Below, piece by piece: positions 25,474 to 33,817 of a stretch of DNA of 40,116 nt (position 1 is its first letter; each line of letters starts with the position of its first letter). The notes below the pieces were generated by a model. That model made no database searches, was not told the origin of the DNA, and saw only the letters and a program-made list of their open reading frames with translations. The stretch covers positions 1-40,116 of the forward strand of contig JANXSY010000300.1 of NCBI GenBank assembly GCA_025356435.1. Reading direction: 5' to 3'. The DNA is from Isosphaeraceae bacterium (GTDB lineage: Bacteria > Planctomycetota > Planctomycetia > Isosphaerales > Isosphaeraceae). Both the position numbers and the translations under genes were made by a program.

Positions 25474-26364
25474 ATGATTCATAGGGTCTTATTGCTTCTG
25501 AGTTTCGTCGCCACAGCCGCCCTGGGGGACGACTTCCCCCGTGAACTGGTGCGATGGGCTCCCCGTCCGTCGAAGGCCGTTTTTCAGGGAGAAGGCGGCA
25601 ACGCCTGGGATCGCAAGATCCGCGAACGGGGCTGGATTCTGCGCGAGCCTGACGGCATCTATCACCTCTGGTACACGGGATACAATGACGATCTGAACAA
25701 AAACCGATATCTCGGCCACGCAACATCCCCCGACGGCATCGCATGGATCCGCGACCCCGCGAACCCGGTCCACAAGACGAGTTGGGTGGAAGACGTCTGT
25801 GTCGTGAAGGCCGAGGGGGCGTACTGGATGTTCTCCGAGGGTGAGAAGGACATTGCGCACATCCTAACCTCGACCGACGCCAAGACCTGGACCGACCTCG
25901 GCCCGCTCGATATCCGCAATTTCGACGGCACCGCCATCTCCGAAGGCCCGCGCGGAACGCCGACGGTCTGGCTCGAAAACGGGGTCTGGAACCTGTTCTA
26001 CGAGCGCCGGGATCAGGCCGTCTGGCTGGCGAGGTCAACCGACCGCAAGGTCTGGCTCAACGTGAGCGACGAGCCGGTCTTGAAATGCGGCCCCGAGGCA
26101 TACGATAGTACGGCGGTCGCGATCAATCATATCTCCAAGCGAGACGGCGTCTACTACGCGATCTACCATGCCAACGCGACGACCCCGTGGAAAGACTGGA
26201 GCACCTGCATCGCGCGATCGCGTGACCTGATCCACTGGGAGAAGTATTCCGGCAACCCGATCGTCACGAATAACAGCTCAAGCGGAATTCTCGTCGACAC
26301 GCCCCAGGGACCGAGGCTCTACACGATGCACCCCGAGGTCAGACGTTACGAACCTGCCAAGTGA
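25474..26364 (+). CDS. Secreted beta-propeller glycosidase-like protein
   Basis: 296 residues from the ATG at 25474, preferred over the ATG at 25468 because GGAG at 25462-25465 is correctly spaced for it. Signal peptide IHRVLLLLSFVATAALG. The mature part shows five-bladed beta-propeller features of the GH32/43/68 and DUF-type glycosidase superfamily: DGIYHLWYTGYND, LGHATSPDGIAW, GAYWMFSEGEKD, AHILTSTDAKTW, NGVWNLFYERRDQ and IARSRDLIHWEKY. The repeated pattern of blade-end W/F and 'x-S-x-D-x-x-x-W' motifs supports the fold. Substrate and catalytic residues cannot be fixed, and related proteins include non-enzymatic binders. It stands alone, upstream of the toxin-antitoxin pair. Confidence 0.8.
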   Translation: MIHRVLLLLSFVATAALGDDFPRELVRWAPRPSKAVFQGEGGNAWDRKIRERGWILREPDGIYHLWYTGYNDDLNKNRYLGHATSPDGIAWIRDPANPVHKTSWVEDVCVVKAEGAYWMFSEGEKDIAHILTSTDAKTWTDLGPLDIRNFDGTAISEGPRGTPTVWLENGVWNLFYERRDQAVWLARSTDRKVWLNVSDEPVLKCGPEAYDSTAVAINHISKRDGVYYAIYHANATTPWKDWSTCIARSRDLIHWEKYSGNPIVTNNSSSGILVDTPQGPRLYTMHPEVRRYEPAK

Positions 26365-26435
26365 ATCGATCTCAGGATGGCTGGAAGTGGACGCCAGGCG
26401 CGACTCGTCTCGTTAAGGACTGGCGAGAAGCCACT

Positions 26436-26455
26436 GACTTAGCTAGACTTAGCTA
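26436..26455 (+). promoter_or_regulatory. Possible operator of the phd/vapC pair: two 10-bp repeats
   Basis: GACTTAGCTA occurs twice in direct succession (26436-26445 and 26446-26455). Each copy contains the palindrome TAGCTA, and the two are one helical turn apart. They end 6 bases before the GGAGG ribosome-binding site of the antitoxin gene. Phd-family antitoxins usually repress their own operon by binding such palindromes, so this is the natural candidate. Confidence 0.5.
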
Positions 26456-26473
26456 GACGAGGAGGCCAATTGT

Positions 26474-26713
26474 ATGGGGACCACCAATATCCACGATGCG
26501 AAGTCGCAACTGTCGAAATTGATCGAGCAGGCAATGAGGGGTGAGGAGGTGATTATCGCCAAGGCGGGCAAGGCTATGGTGCGGCTTGTACCCATTTCTG
26601 TTGACGACTCGCCACGCCTCGGTGGCCAGTGGCGCGGCCGCGTGCGGATTGGCGACGATTTCGATACGCTTCCCGAGGATATCGCCGCTGCGTTCGGGAT
26701 CGAGCCGCGATGA
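26474..26713 (+). CDS. Phd/YefM-family antitoxin
   Basis: 79 residues. The N-terminal half has the Phd DNA-binding pattern: NIHDAKSQLSKLIEQAMRGEEVIIAKAGKAMVRLVPI. The C-terminus (GQWRGRVRIGDDFDTLPEDI) is the usual toxin-wrapping tail of antitoxins paired with PIN toxins. It should neutralise the downstream VapC and repress the operon. GGAGG lies 8 bases before the ATG. Its TGA overlaps the toxin ATG by 3 bases (ATGA). Confidence 0.93.
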   Translation: MGTTNIHDAKSQLSKLIEQAMRGEEVIIAKAGKAMVRLVPISVDDSPRLGGQWRGRVRIGDDFDTLPEDIAAAFGIEPR

Positions 26714-27087
26714 CGCTTCTTCTCGATACTCACACCTTCCTGTGGTGGCTCGACGATCCGCAACTCCTCTCCAATCCCGCCCGCAAGGCGATTGGCAACG
26801 GTAAGTACATCGTCTACGTCAGTGCCGCCGTCATCTGGGAAATCGTCATCAAGCGATCCCTGGGCAAGCTTGATGCCCCGGATGACTTGGAAGCAGCGAT
26901 GGCCGCGAATCGCTTTTTGTCGCTGCCGGTAACGATCCTCCATGCGTTGGCCGTGCAGACGCTTCCCAACCACCATCGCGATCCGTTTGACCGCATCCTG
27001 ATCGCCCAAGCCCGGTGCGAAGGATTCGTCCTGGTGAGCCGCGATCCTCAGATAGCCCACTATGATGTGCCAATTATTGCCGCATAA
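26710..27087 (+). CDS. vapC: VapC-family PIN-domain toxin
   Basis: 125 residues, a complete PIN domain. Acidic residues of the metal site are present: Asp6 (LLLDTHTFLWWL), Glu43 (AVIWEIVIK), Asp90 and Asp93 (HHRDPFDRILIAQA). The family cleaves RNA, commonly tRNA or rRNA; the target here is unknown. Start and stop overlap with the antitoxin gene gives fixed coupling. Nothing suggests inactivation, so the pair is probably functional. It converges on the SIS gene ending at 27107. Confidence 0.93.
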   Translation: MTLLLDTHTFLWWLDDPQLLSNPARKAIGNGKYIVYVSAAVIWEIVIKRSLGKLDAPDDLEAAMAANRFLSLPVTILHALAVQTLPNHHRDPFDRILIAQARCEGFVLVSRDPQIAHYDVPIIAA

Positions 27088-27106
27088 ATGAGATCATCAT
27101 TCGCGT

Positions 27107-27880
27107 TTAACGATACAAAACACCGATACGTCGTCGATAGTCATCGTAAGTGGCTTCGAAAAGGTCTCGGGCGCGTTCGGGGCCGACGTGGCAGGTGGCG
27201 GTGAGCACCAAAGGTGGCTGACCCGTCTCAGTAAGCAAGCGAGCTGTCTCGGCCTTGAGCAGGTTAATCACCGCGCAGCCCGAGACGCTCGAAATTGGCG
27301 AGACCGGCGTCTCCAGCCCGTCGATCCACACGGCCGAGTCACCGGGCGGGGCGTGGTGGTCGAGCACGAGGTCGGCCACTTCGAAAAGCTTACGTCCCGA
27401 TTCATGCTTGGATATCGATACATTGGCATGAGGCAGAGACGTCATCACGACGACGAACATCCCCAGACGCTTGGCTTCGAGCGCGACGTCGATGGTGACG
27501 GCGTTGCAGCCGCTGGTCGAGATAGCGAGCAGGCAGTCGTCGGGGCTTGTGACGAAGTTCCGCCAGAGGACGGGGCCGAAGCCCTGGACGTTCTCCAGGA
27601 ACATCGCCTGCCGCTGACCGTTCGCGCCGACGACGGGATTATGGAACGTCATCGACAGCTCGACGATCGGGTGGAAGCCGGGGAATGACCCGTAGCGCGG
27701 GAACATCTCCTCGACTGCCATCCGCGAGTGCCCGGTGCCGAACACATGAACGAGACGGCCCATGCCGATCGATCGCGCGAACCGCTCGGCGGCCTTGCGG
27801 ATTGGGTCGAGCGTCGAGGCTTCGATCGCGTCGAGTGCCGCGCGGGCGGCCTGGAGATACTGCGTGAGCGGGTCGATCAT
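27107..27880 (-). CDS. SIS-domain phosphosugar-binding protein (UPF0309-like)
   Basis: 257 residues from the ATG at 27880, which overlaps the SDR stop (ATGA); longer in-frame starts are less likely. The SIS fold is shown by VFGTGHSRMAVEEMFPRYGS near residue 46 and the Ser-rich sugar-phosphate loop AISTSGCNAVTIDVALEAKRLGM, as in proteins of the UPF0309/sugar isomerase-like group. It should bind a phosphorylated sugar or amino sugar as isomerase or lyase; which one is not clear. Last gene of the RidA-SDR-SIS operon. Confidence 0.88.
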   Translation of the reverse strand: MIDPLTQYLQAARAALDAIEASTLDPIRKAAERFARSIGMGRLVHVFGTGHSRMAVEEMFPRYGSFPGFHPIVELSMTFHNPVVGANGQRQAMFLENVQGFGPVLWRNFVTSPDDCLLAISTSGCNAVTIDVALEAKRLGMFVVVMTSLPHANVSISKHESGRKLFEVADLVLDHHAPPGDSAVWIDGLETPVSPISSVSGCAVINLLKAETARLLTETGQPPLVLTATCHVGPERARDLFEATYDDYRRRIGVLYR

Positions 27881-28698
27881 GAATGCTGCCCCTCGGACAC
27901 GCACCAGCCACCATCGACGTCGAGGACCGTGCCCGTGATGAATCGCGACGCGGGCTCGCAGAGATAGAGCGCGGCCTCAGCGCAGTCGATCGGCAGGCCC
28001 GGTCCCCCTGTCATCGGCTGTTTGGTGCGGAGGTAGGCGAGGATCGTCGGATCGCTCACCGCCCTCGCCGCCATCGGTGTGTCGATCAGCGCGGGGGCGA
28101 GCAGGTTGAAACGAATCCGGTCGGGGGCATAAGTCGCAGCGGCGTTGATTGTCATCCCCCGGATCGCGGCCTTGCTTGCGGCATAGGCGAACGTGTTGAA
28201 CAGTACGGGCGAGGGGGACCAACCCAGCACCGAGCCGACGTTGAGCACCGTCCCACGCAGTCCCGCCGGGTCGATCGCCTGCCCCTTCATCTGCCGGACC
28301 GCCGCGCGATTGGTGAGAAAGACGGCGCGGGCGTTGGCGTTCAGCACGGTATCCCAGCCGTCGTCCGTGCAAGAGTCAAGCGGTCCGTCGCCGAAACGTC
28401 GTCCGCTCATCCCCGCAACGTGGAAGAGGATGTCGAGCCTCCCGCCGAGGATCGCCACCGCCTTCGGGACGAGGTCAGCGATCGCATCAGGTTGAGCGAG
28501 ATCCGCCACCAGCGTTTCCACCCCGCCAGTCAAGTCTAACTGCTCGACAGCGAATCGGGCCGACTCGTCGCAACGGCCGGAGATGACAAGTCTCGCCCCC
28601 TCTTCAACGAAACGACGTGCCGAGGCCAGCCCGATACCCCCGGTGCCACCGACGATCAGGCAAGTGAGGCCTTCGAGTCGGCCCGGTCGATGGGTCAC
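27877..28698 (-). CDS. Short-chain dehydrogenase/reductase
   Basis: 273 residues, classical SDR. Cofactor loop GGTGGIG at 17-23, active-site Asn120, Ser156 (NVGSV), Tyr172 and Lys176 (YAASK), and a C-terminal GTVLDVDGGW typical of classical SDRs. It should oxidise or reduce an alcohol/ketone with NAD(P); the substrate is unknown. It lies 23 bases after the RidA gene and overlaps the SIS start by 4 bases, so the three are one transcription unit. Confidence 0.92.
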   Translation of the reverse strand: MTHRPGRLEGLTCLIVGGTGGIGLASARRFVEEGARLVISGRCDESARFAVEQLDLTGGVETLVADLAQPDAIADLVPKAVAILGGRLDILFHVAGMSGRRFGDGPLDSCTDDGWDTVLNANARAVFLTNRAAVRQMKGQAIDPAGLRGTVLNVGSVLGWSPSPVLFNTFAYAASKAAIRGMTINAAATYAPDRIRFNLLAPALIDTPMAARAVSDPTILAYLRTKQPMTGGPGLPIDCAEAALYLCEPASRFITGTVLDVDGGWCVSEGQHS

Positions 28699-28721
28699 GG
28701 GTAAAATCCATCCTCACTGGC

Positions 28722-29183
28722 TCAGTCTTTGACCTGAAAGATCGCCTCGACCTCGACGGCGATCCCCTTGGGAAGGGCACCCATGCCAACGGCCGAGCGT
28801 GCTCCCTTGCCGGCCTCACCGAAGACTTCGACCATGAGGTCAGAGAAGCCATTGATGACGGCGGGCTGGTCGCCGAAATCGGGCGTCGAATTGACCATCC
28901 CCAGCACCTTGATGAGCCGGACAACCTTGTCGAGCGAGCCGAGGTGGTCCCTGACGGTCGCGAGGATCGCCAGCCCAGTCTGACGCGCGGCGGCGTGTCC
29001 GGCCGGTACGTCCATGTTTTCACCGAGCCGGCCAAGGATGAGGCTGCCGTCGCTCTTGTACGGGCCGTGGCCCGAGACATAGAGCAGGTCGCCAAGGCGG
29101 ACGGCGGTGAGGTAGGTGGCGACCGGCTTGGGAGCGTTGGGGAGGTCGAGGTTAAGTTCCTGAATCCGGGCTTCGGCTCCCAT
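28722..29183 (-). CDS. RidA (YjgF/YER057c/UK114) family protein
   Basis: 153 residues from the ATG at 29183, which has AGGA 10 bases upstream; a longer in-frame start adds an untypical Arg-rich leader. The RidA pattern is present: DLLYVSGHGPY, then RSAVGMGALPKGIAVEVEAIFQV, with Arg129 in the place of the imine-binding arginine. RidA enzymes hydrolyse reactive enamine/imine intermediates. The sequence is of the longer YjgF subgroup type (LNLDLPNAPKPVATYL) often found beside other metabolic genes. First gene of the RidA-SDR-SIS operon. Confidence 0.92.
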   Translation of the reverse strand: MGAEARIQELNLDLPNAPKPVATYLTAVRLGDLLYVSGHGPYKSDGSLILGRLGENMDVPAGHAAARQTGLAILATVRDHLGSLDKVVRLIKVLGMVNSTPDFGDQPAVINGFSDLMVEVFGEAGKGARSAVGMGALPKGIAVEVEAIFQVKD

Positions 29184-29240
29184 CGGTCGCGTTCCTCTCG
29201 GTTGCGGGCGGTCGAGTCTCAGTGCTTGCCTCACTAGCGC

Positions 29241-29269
29241 AGGCTAACCGAACCGGGGGGGCAATTCAA
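29241..29269 (-). promoter_or_regulatory. Weak promoter candidate for the RidA-SDR-SIS operon
   Basis: Minus strand TTGAAT (29269-29264), a 17-base spacer and TAGCCT (29246-29241). The spacing is ideal but the boxes match the consensus at only four and three positions. Confidence 0.3.
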
Positions 29270-29292
29270 CCGTGCGCGCAGTCTGTTTCGGA

Positions 29293-29460
29293 TCAACCGA
29301 TCGATCGAGCCGGGGGCAGGACGGTCCCGCCAAATGCCACCTTGAGGAAGCTCAAGACTTCCGGCACGAAGCTAAACCGGCCGAGACCGAGCCGGAAGCC
29401 GTGTCCAGCCCAAGGGATGGTTAGAGGTCGAGTTGGACAGCCTCGGACGATCTTCCCGCG
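29293..29460 (-). pseudogene. C-terminal stump resembling an alpha/beta hydrolase
   Basis: Directly after the exporter stop, in the same frame, the minus strand reads on to a stop at 29293. It contains LTIPWAGHGFRLGLG and FVPEVLSFLKVAF, like the final His-containing loop and last helix of an alpha/beta hydrolase. There is no start codon, nucleophile or acid residue, and the exporter ends normally before it, so this is at most a relic. Confidence 0.35.
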
Positions 29461-31374
29461 TCAGACGCCGCTCTCCATCCGTTGCAAATCGACCATGTCG
29501 CGATAGCGTCCACTCCCTGCCATGAGTTCGGCGTGAGTGCCGACTTCGACAATCCTTCCTTGGTCGAGCACGAGGATGCGGTCGGCGTCCTGGATCGTGC
29601 TCAGGCGGTGGGCGATCACGAACGAGGTCCGGCCTTCGAGCAGCGTCGCAAGGCTCTGCTGGATCAGCCTTTCGCTCTCGGAGTCGAGGTTGCTGGTCGC
29701 CTCGTCCATGATGAAGATGCGCGGGTCGGCAAGCACCGCGCGAGCGATCGCGAGCCGCTGCCGCTGGCCGCCGCTCAGACGAACGCCCCGCTCACCGACG
29801 AGGGTGTCATATCCCAATGGCAACATCTCGATAAATTCGGCCGCGTTGGCGATCCTCGCCGCGCGTTCGATCTCGGCGGAAGTGGCCTGGCGAGAGGCAT
29901 AGGCGATATTCTCGGCCACCGTGCCGTCGAAGAGGAACACGTCCTGCTCGACAATCCCCAGGCATCGGCGGAAGCTCTCGACCTCGATCGTACGGAGGTC
30001 AACGCCGTCGAGTTCGATCGTCCCCGCCGTCGGGTCGTAGAACCGCGCGATCAGATTCGTCAGCGTCGTCTTGCCCGACCCGCTTCGGCCCACGAGCGCG
30101 ATCGTCTCGCCCGACTCGATGTCGAGGTTAATATCTCGAAGCACGTCGCGATCCGCTCCCGGATAGCGGAAGCCGACGCCACGCAACGTGATCCGGCCCC
30201 CCACCACCACCTTACGAACTCGGATCGTACCTGGGCTCTCGGCCATCTCCTGCGGCTCGTTCAGGAGATCAAGCACGCGGTCGAATCCGGCCAGATTCGA
30301 CTGGAACTGCGTGACGCTCGTCGCCAGGACGGCCAGTGGTTCGAGCAGCATTGCCAGATAGACAAGGAACATCATCAGGTCGCCGAGCGTGAGCCTGCCG
30401 CCAAGCACTTCGAGGCCGCCATAGAGCAGGAGCAGGCCCGACGCCAGCGGCAGGAGCATCTCCCAGAAGATCTCGATCGCCCGCGTCCACCACCAGACAT
30501 GAAGCTCTTGCCGCACCATGACGTGATTCTCGCCCGAGAACCGCGCCGTCTCGCGACGTTGCCGGCCGAACGCTCGTACGACCCGCATCCCTCCGAATGC
30601 CTCGGTGGTCGTCGCGTCGATATCCTGACGACGGCCCCGAATATCTCGATAGAGTGGCCGGATCCGCTTCTCCCAGAACCGGTTGATCCCATAAACACCG
30701 GGCACCAACGCTAGCGAGATCACTAGCAGCCGCCAATCGACCCACGCGAGCACGACCAGCCCGCCCGCGAACTGGATGATGGCTCGCCAGGGGTTATAGA
30801 GCATGCTAAAGATCAGTTCGCCGACGCCCCCCGCATCCTCCCTGAGCAGGCTCGTCGCCCCGCCTGACTTGAGCGCATAAACCCGGTGCAAGGGCAGCCG
30901 GGCCGCGTGAGCGAACGCCTTCCGCTTGACTTCCACCTGCACACGCTTCGTCGTCCGAGTCGCGATCCAACGGCTCCAGAGCCCGACGAGCACCCCGATC
31001 ATCGACACCGCCATCACCACGCCCACCAGCGCCAGGAGACGATTCCTCGACGACAACGCCAAGACGGCGGCCGGGAACCGACTCGGCAATGGCCTGGCAA
31101 GCAGCACATAATCAATGACGAGCTTCGTCGCGGCGGGCGGGATCAGCTTGAGGAGCGTCGAGAACGACAACAACGCCAGCGACCCTAAGATCGCCCCGTG
31201 ATGCCCCCGTAAGACCTTCCAAAGCTCCCCCAGAAGGCGAAGCACGGATCGATCTTCACCCACCGCCCCCGGCGGCTTCTGCTTCTTTATATCGCCCTGT
31301 TTGTGCTTCTCACGGCGTTCTTGCTTGTACCGTTCGAACCGAACTCGGCTATTGATCCGTGACGCAGACAGCAC
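29461..31374 (-). CDS. ABC exporter half-transporter (MsbA/multidrug type)
   Basis: 637 residues from a GTG at 31374 with AGAGGGA upstream. A basic cytoplasmic leader (YKQERREKHKQGDIKKQK) precedes six hydrophobic helices (about 55-345) and a nucleotide-binding domain with Walker A GRSGSGKTT, signature LSGGQRQRLAIARA, Walker B IFIMDEATSNLD and the H-loop VIAHRLSTI. All motifs are intact. It should work as a homodimer, or pair with a second half, exporting lipids or amphiphiles; no substrate is implied by the neighbours. A strong promoter stands about 65 bases upstream. Confidence 0.95.
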   Translation of the reverse strand: MLSASRINSRVRFERYKQERREKHKQGDIKKQKPPGAVGEDRSVLRLLGELWKVLRGHHGAILGSLALLSFSTLLKLIPPAATKLVIDYVLLARPLPSRFPAAVLALSSRNRLLALVGVVMAVSMIGVLVGLWSRWIATRTTKRVQVEVKRKAFAHAARLPLHRVYALKSGGATSLLREDAGGVGELIFSMLYNPWRAIIQFAGGLVVLAWVDWRLLVISLALVPGVYGINRFWEKRIRPLYRDIRGRRQDIDATTTEAFGGMRVVRAFGRQRRETARFSGENHVMVRQELHVWWWTRAIEIFWEMLLPLASGLLLLYGGLEVLGGRLTLGDLMMFLVYLAMLLEPLAVLATSVTQFQSNLAGFDRVLDLLNEPQEMAESPGTIRVRKVVVGGRITLRGVGFRYPGADRDVLRDINLDIESGETIALVGRSGSGKTTLTNLIARFYDPTAGTIELDGVDLRTIEVESFRRCLGIVEQDVFLFDGTVAENIAYASRQATSAEIERAARIANAAEFIEMLPLGYDTLVGERGVRLSGGQRQRLAIARAVLADPRIFIMDEATSNLDSESERLIQQSLATLLEGRTSFVIAHRLSTIQDADRILVLDQGRIVEVGTHAELMAGSGRYRDMVDLQRMESGV

Positions 31375-31444
31375 GGGCGATCCCTCTCGGCCAAATCAGG
31401 GGCGAACGTCGGGATGGTCCCGCCTCGCGCTCTTTAATCACGGT

Positions 31445-31473
31445 ATTATAGTCACGGGATGGGGGAGTGTCGA
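31445..31473 (-). promoter_or_regulatory. Sigma-70-type promoter for the ABC exporter
   Basis: Minus strand TCGACA (31473-31468), a 17-base spacer and a perfect TATAAT (31450-31445). The start of transcription would be near 31438, about 64 bases before the GTG. This is the best promoter by sequence in the window. Confidence 0.65.
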
Positions 31474-31612
31474 ATGAACGACCAATCTCCCCGCCTGACC
31501 TACATGCAGATTCGGTGACGAGCTGTCATTACCACTCAACGAGATCAAGCGTTCACATCACGTTTTGTTATGATTGCGTATTAATTCCAACGGGATAACC
31601 GCAATTCGCATC

Positions 31613-32332
31613 TCATTGATCCTCGAGAGATCGCAAGGCCCCGACAATCCGCCGCACTCGCTCGCTCTCGACGGGTGCCGGTCGGGCACCGAACTGGCCC
31701 GGCTGAGGCGGGGGGCCTGTGACTCCCGACCCAAGATGAAAGTCTGTGAGAGTACCGTCATCAATCAATCGGCGGATGTCAGCCTCGCGAATCCCGCCCC
31801 CCGCCATCACGACGATTCGCCCAGAGGCGTGCTCGACAAGCCTCTTCAAAGTCGAGAGATGGTCCCGGCAAGGTCCCTGGCCGCCCGACGTGAGCACGCG
31901 ATCGACCCCGAGTGAGATCAAGGCGTCGAGGGACTCAACGGGGCAGGGGGTCAGGTCGATCGCCTTATGAAAGGTGACGCTCATCGGTCGGGCTCGATCG
32001 ATCAAACGAGACGTTCCGTCGAGGTCGATTCGCCCATCGCTGCCGACGACACCGAGAACAACCCCAGCGGCCCCTATCCCCTTCACCACGTCGATATCGG
32101 CGGTCATCACGGCCAACTCATCCTCAGAATAGACGAAGTCACCCCCGCGCGGCCGGATCAAGACGTGTGTCGCGATCCCGGCCCGCGCGACCACTCGTCC
32201 GATCATCCCGGCGCTCGGAGAGGTGCCCCCCGAGGCGAGATCGGCGCAAAGCTCAACGCGATCGGCACCACCCTCCGAGGCGGCGACGGCCGAGGCGAAA
32301 TCCGTCACGCAGATTTCAAGGAATCGCCGCAT
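31613..32332 (-). CDS. cutC: CutC-family protein
   Basis: 239 residues. The N-terminus LEICVTDFASAVAASEGGADRVELCADLASGGTSPS is the hallmark of CutC, followed by IRPRGGDFVYS and the TIM-barrel ending VMAGGGIREADI. Homologues have been linked to copper handling, but this has been questioned and the biochemical function is not settled. GAGG stands 7 bases before the ATG. Divergent from the secreted hydrolase at 32446, with a 113-base shared promoter region. Confidence 0.95.
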   Translation of the reverse strand: MRRFLEICVTDFASAVAASEGGADRVELCADLASGGTSPSAGMIGRVVARAGIATHVLIRPRGGDFVYSEDELAVMTADIDVVKGIGAAGVVLGVVGSDGRIDLDGTSRLIDRARPMSVTFHKAIDLTPCPVESLDALISLGVDRVLTSGGQGPCRDHLSTLKRLVEHASGRIVVMAGGGIREADIRRLIDDGTLTDFHLGSGVTGPPPQPGQFGARPAPVESERVRRIVGALRSLEDQ

Positions 32333-32445
32333 GATTGGCCCTCATGGGGTACGATTATCATCAGGGAAACGACTCGCGTAGGCATTATCCGACGCTCGCA
32401 ACGACGATCCCGAACCACACCCCTGACCCGCACCGAGGATGTTCG

Positions 32446-33360
32446 ATGATCCGCCTCCTGACATTGCTGCTGGCGATCGGCCTCGCCCCGATCGCCCTCG
32501 CCGCGCCCGACGCGCCCGATTTCATCCACAAAGACGATGTGATCTACGGCCGCAAGCATGGCATGGCCCTCACGCTCGACGTCTTCACCCCCAGGGCCAA
32601 GCCGAATGGCCTGGGCGTGATCTTCGTCGTCAGCGGCGGTTGGTTCTCGGGACACGAGATGATCAGCCCCGCCTTCATCGACCCGCTCATCAAGCGCGGT
32701 TATACCGTGTTCGCGGTCGTCCACGGTAGTCAGCCCCGATTCACCATCCCCGAGGCGATCGACGACCTCAATCGGTCGGTGCGGTTCATCCGCCACAACG
32801 CCAAGACCTACGCGATTGACCCAGAGCGGCTGGGGATCTGCGGGCTATCGGCGGGGGGCCACCTCTCGCTCATGCAGGGCATGGCCGGCGACAACGGCAA
32901 GCTTGCGTCGCTTGACGCCGTCTCGCGGACCCCCAGCCGCGTGAAGGCGGTCGCCGCGTTCTTCCCGCCGACCGACTTCCTCAACTATGGCAAGCCGGGC
33001 GAGGAGGCCCTCGGTCGGGGCACCTTGCGCGACTTCCGCGCCCCGTTCGAATTTCACGAGTTCGACCTGATGAAGAAGATTTACGTGCCGATCACCGATG
33101 AGACGCGAATCCACGAGATCGGCCACAAAATCTCCCCCATCACCCATATCTCGAAGGATGACCCCGCCACGCTCATTATTCACGGCGACTCCGACAAGCT
33201 CGTTCCGATCCAGCAGGCCGAAATCATGATTAAGAGCCTGAAAGACGTCGGGGTCGACGCCAAGCTCGTCGTCCACAAGGGCGGGGCACACGGCTGGCCG
33301 GATATCATCAAAGACTTCGATCTCGTCGCCGACTGGTTCGATGCCCACCTGAAATCATAA
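32446..33360 (+). CDS. Secreted alpha/beta hydrolase
   Basis: 304 residues from the ATG at 32446, which has GAGGAT 7 bases upstream; the frame is open further upstream but is not coding in character. Signal peptide LLTLLLAIGLAPIALA. Catalytic parts: nucleophile Ser135 in GLSAGGH, an acid in HGDSDKLVP (Asp248 or Asp250), and His282 in KGGAHGW. The oxyanion region reads SGGW rather than HGGG. It belongs with the BD-FAE/esterase-lipase type alpha/beta hydrolases; an esterase or peptidase activity is likely but the substrate is unknown. Confidence 0.9.
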   Translation: MIRLLTLLLAIGLAPIALAAPDAPDFIHKDDVIYGRKHGMALTLDVFTPRAKPNGLGVIFVVSGGWFSGHEMISPAFIDPLIKRGYTVFAVVHGSQPRFTIPEAIDDLNRSVRFIRHNAKTYAIDPERLGICGLSAGGHLSLMQGMAGDNGKLASLDAVSRTPSRVKAVAAFFPPTDFLNYGKPGEEALGRGTLRDFRAPFEFHEFDLMKKIYVPITDETRIHEIGHKISPITHISKDDPATLIIHGDSDKLVPIQQAEIMIKSLKDVGVDAKLVVHKGGAHGWPDIIKDFDLVADWFDAHLKS

Positions 33361-33480
33361 CCCAGCACTCCTCCAGATCTGCTACGCCGGCTTGAAGACG
33401 GATCGATTCAAAATGCTGGCACTACGTTTGCATGCATAAACCTCTTGTCATTCGACTCGATTCCAATCTGGAGACGACTC

Positions 33481-33669
33481 ATGAAGGACTTCAAGCCCGA
33501 TCCGCACCAGATGTCGGAGCAGCCTACGCACCCGACCAAAGACCCCAAAGAAGTCAATCAGGGCCAGATCCACACCGAGAACATCAACGCCGCCAACACC
33601 TCGGCGAAAGAGCACATGGTCGACATCGGCCGAGGTGAAAACACCGCCGGACGCCAGACGAAAGGTTGA
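33481..33669 (+). CDS. Small hydrophilic protein of unknown function
   Basis: 62 residues from the ATG at 33481, which has GGAG 10 bases upstream. Very polar, rich in Asn, Lys, Thr and Glu (PTKDPKEVNQGQIHTENINA), with no hydrophobic segment; probably disordered. Frames that begin earlier lack ribosome-binding sites. Not recognised; the composition resembles small stress-type proteins, which is only a guess. It lies 120 bases after the hydrolase gene. Confidence 0.6.
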   Translation: MKDFKPDPHQMSEQPTHPTKDPKEVNQGQIHTENINAANTSAKEHMVDIGRGENTAGRQTKG

Positions 33670-33696
33670 TCCTCAGAGAACGACCGGCATGGGATC

Positions 33697-33734
33697 TCGC
33701 CGAGTGTGGTGAAGTGCATCAGACACCTCGGCGA
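33697..33734. repeat. Imperfect inverted repeat after the 62-residue gene
   Basis: TCGCCGAG-TGT at 33697-33707 pairs with ACACCTCGGCGA at 33723-33734 with one bulged base and a 15-base loop. It starts about 27 bases after the stop at 33669. There is no T-run, so it is a weak terminator candidate only. Confidence 0.35.
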
Positions 33735-33817
33735 TGATCCTCGCCCCGTTTCGCCCCAAGAATATCGCAATCGAATCAACAGGCGACTTGTTACCTGGTG
33801 ATGCAAAGGTTGGATGA

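Noticed and set aside
29482..30714. A 410-codon plus-strand open frame
   Set aside because: It is antisense to the ABC exporter, which has every expected motif.
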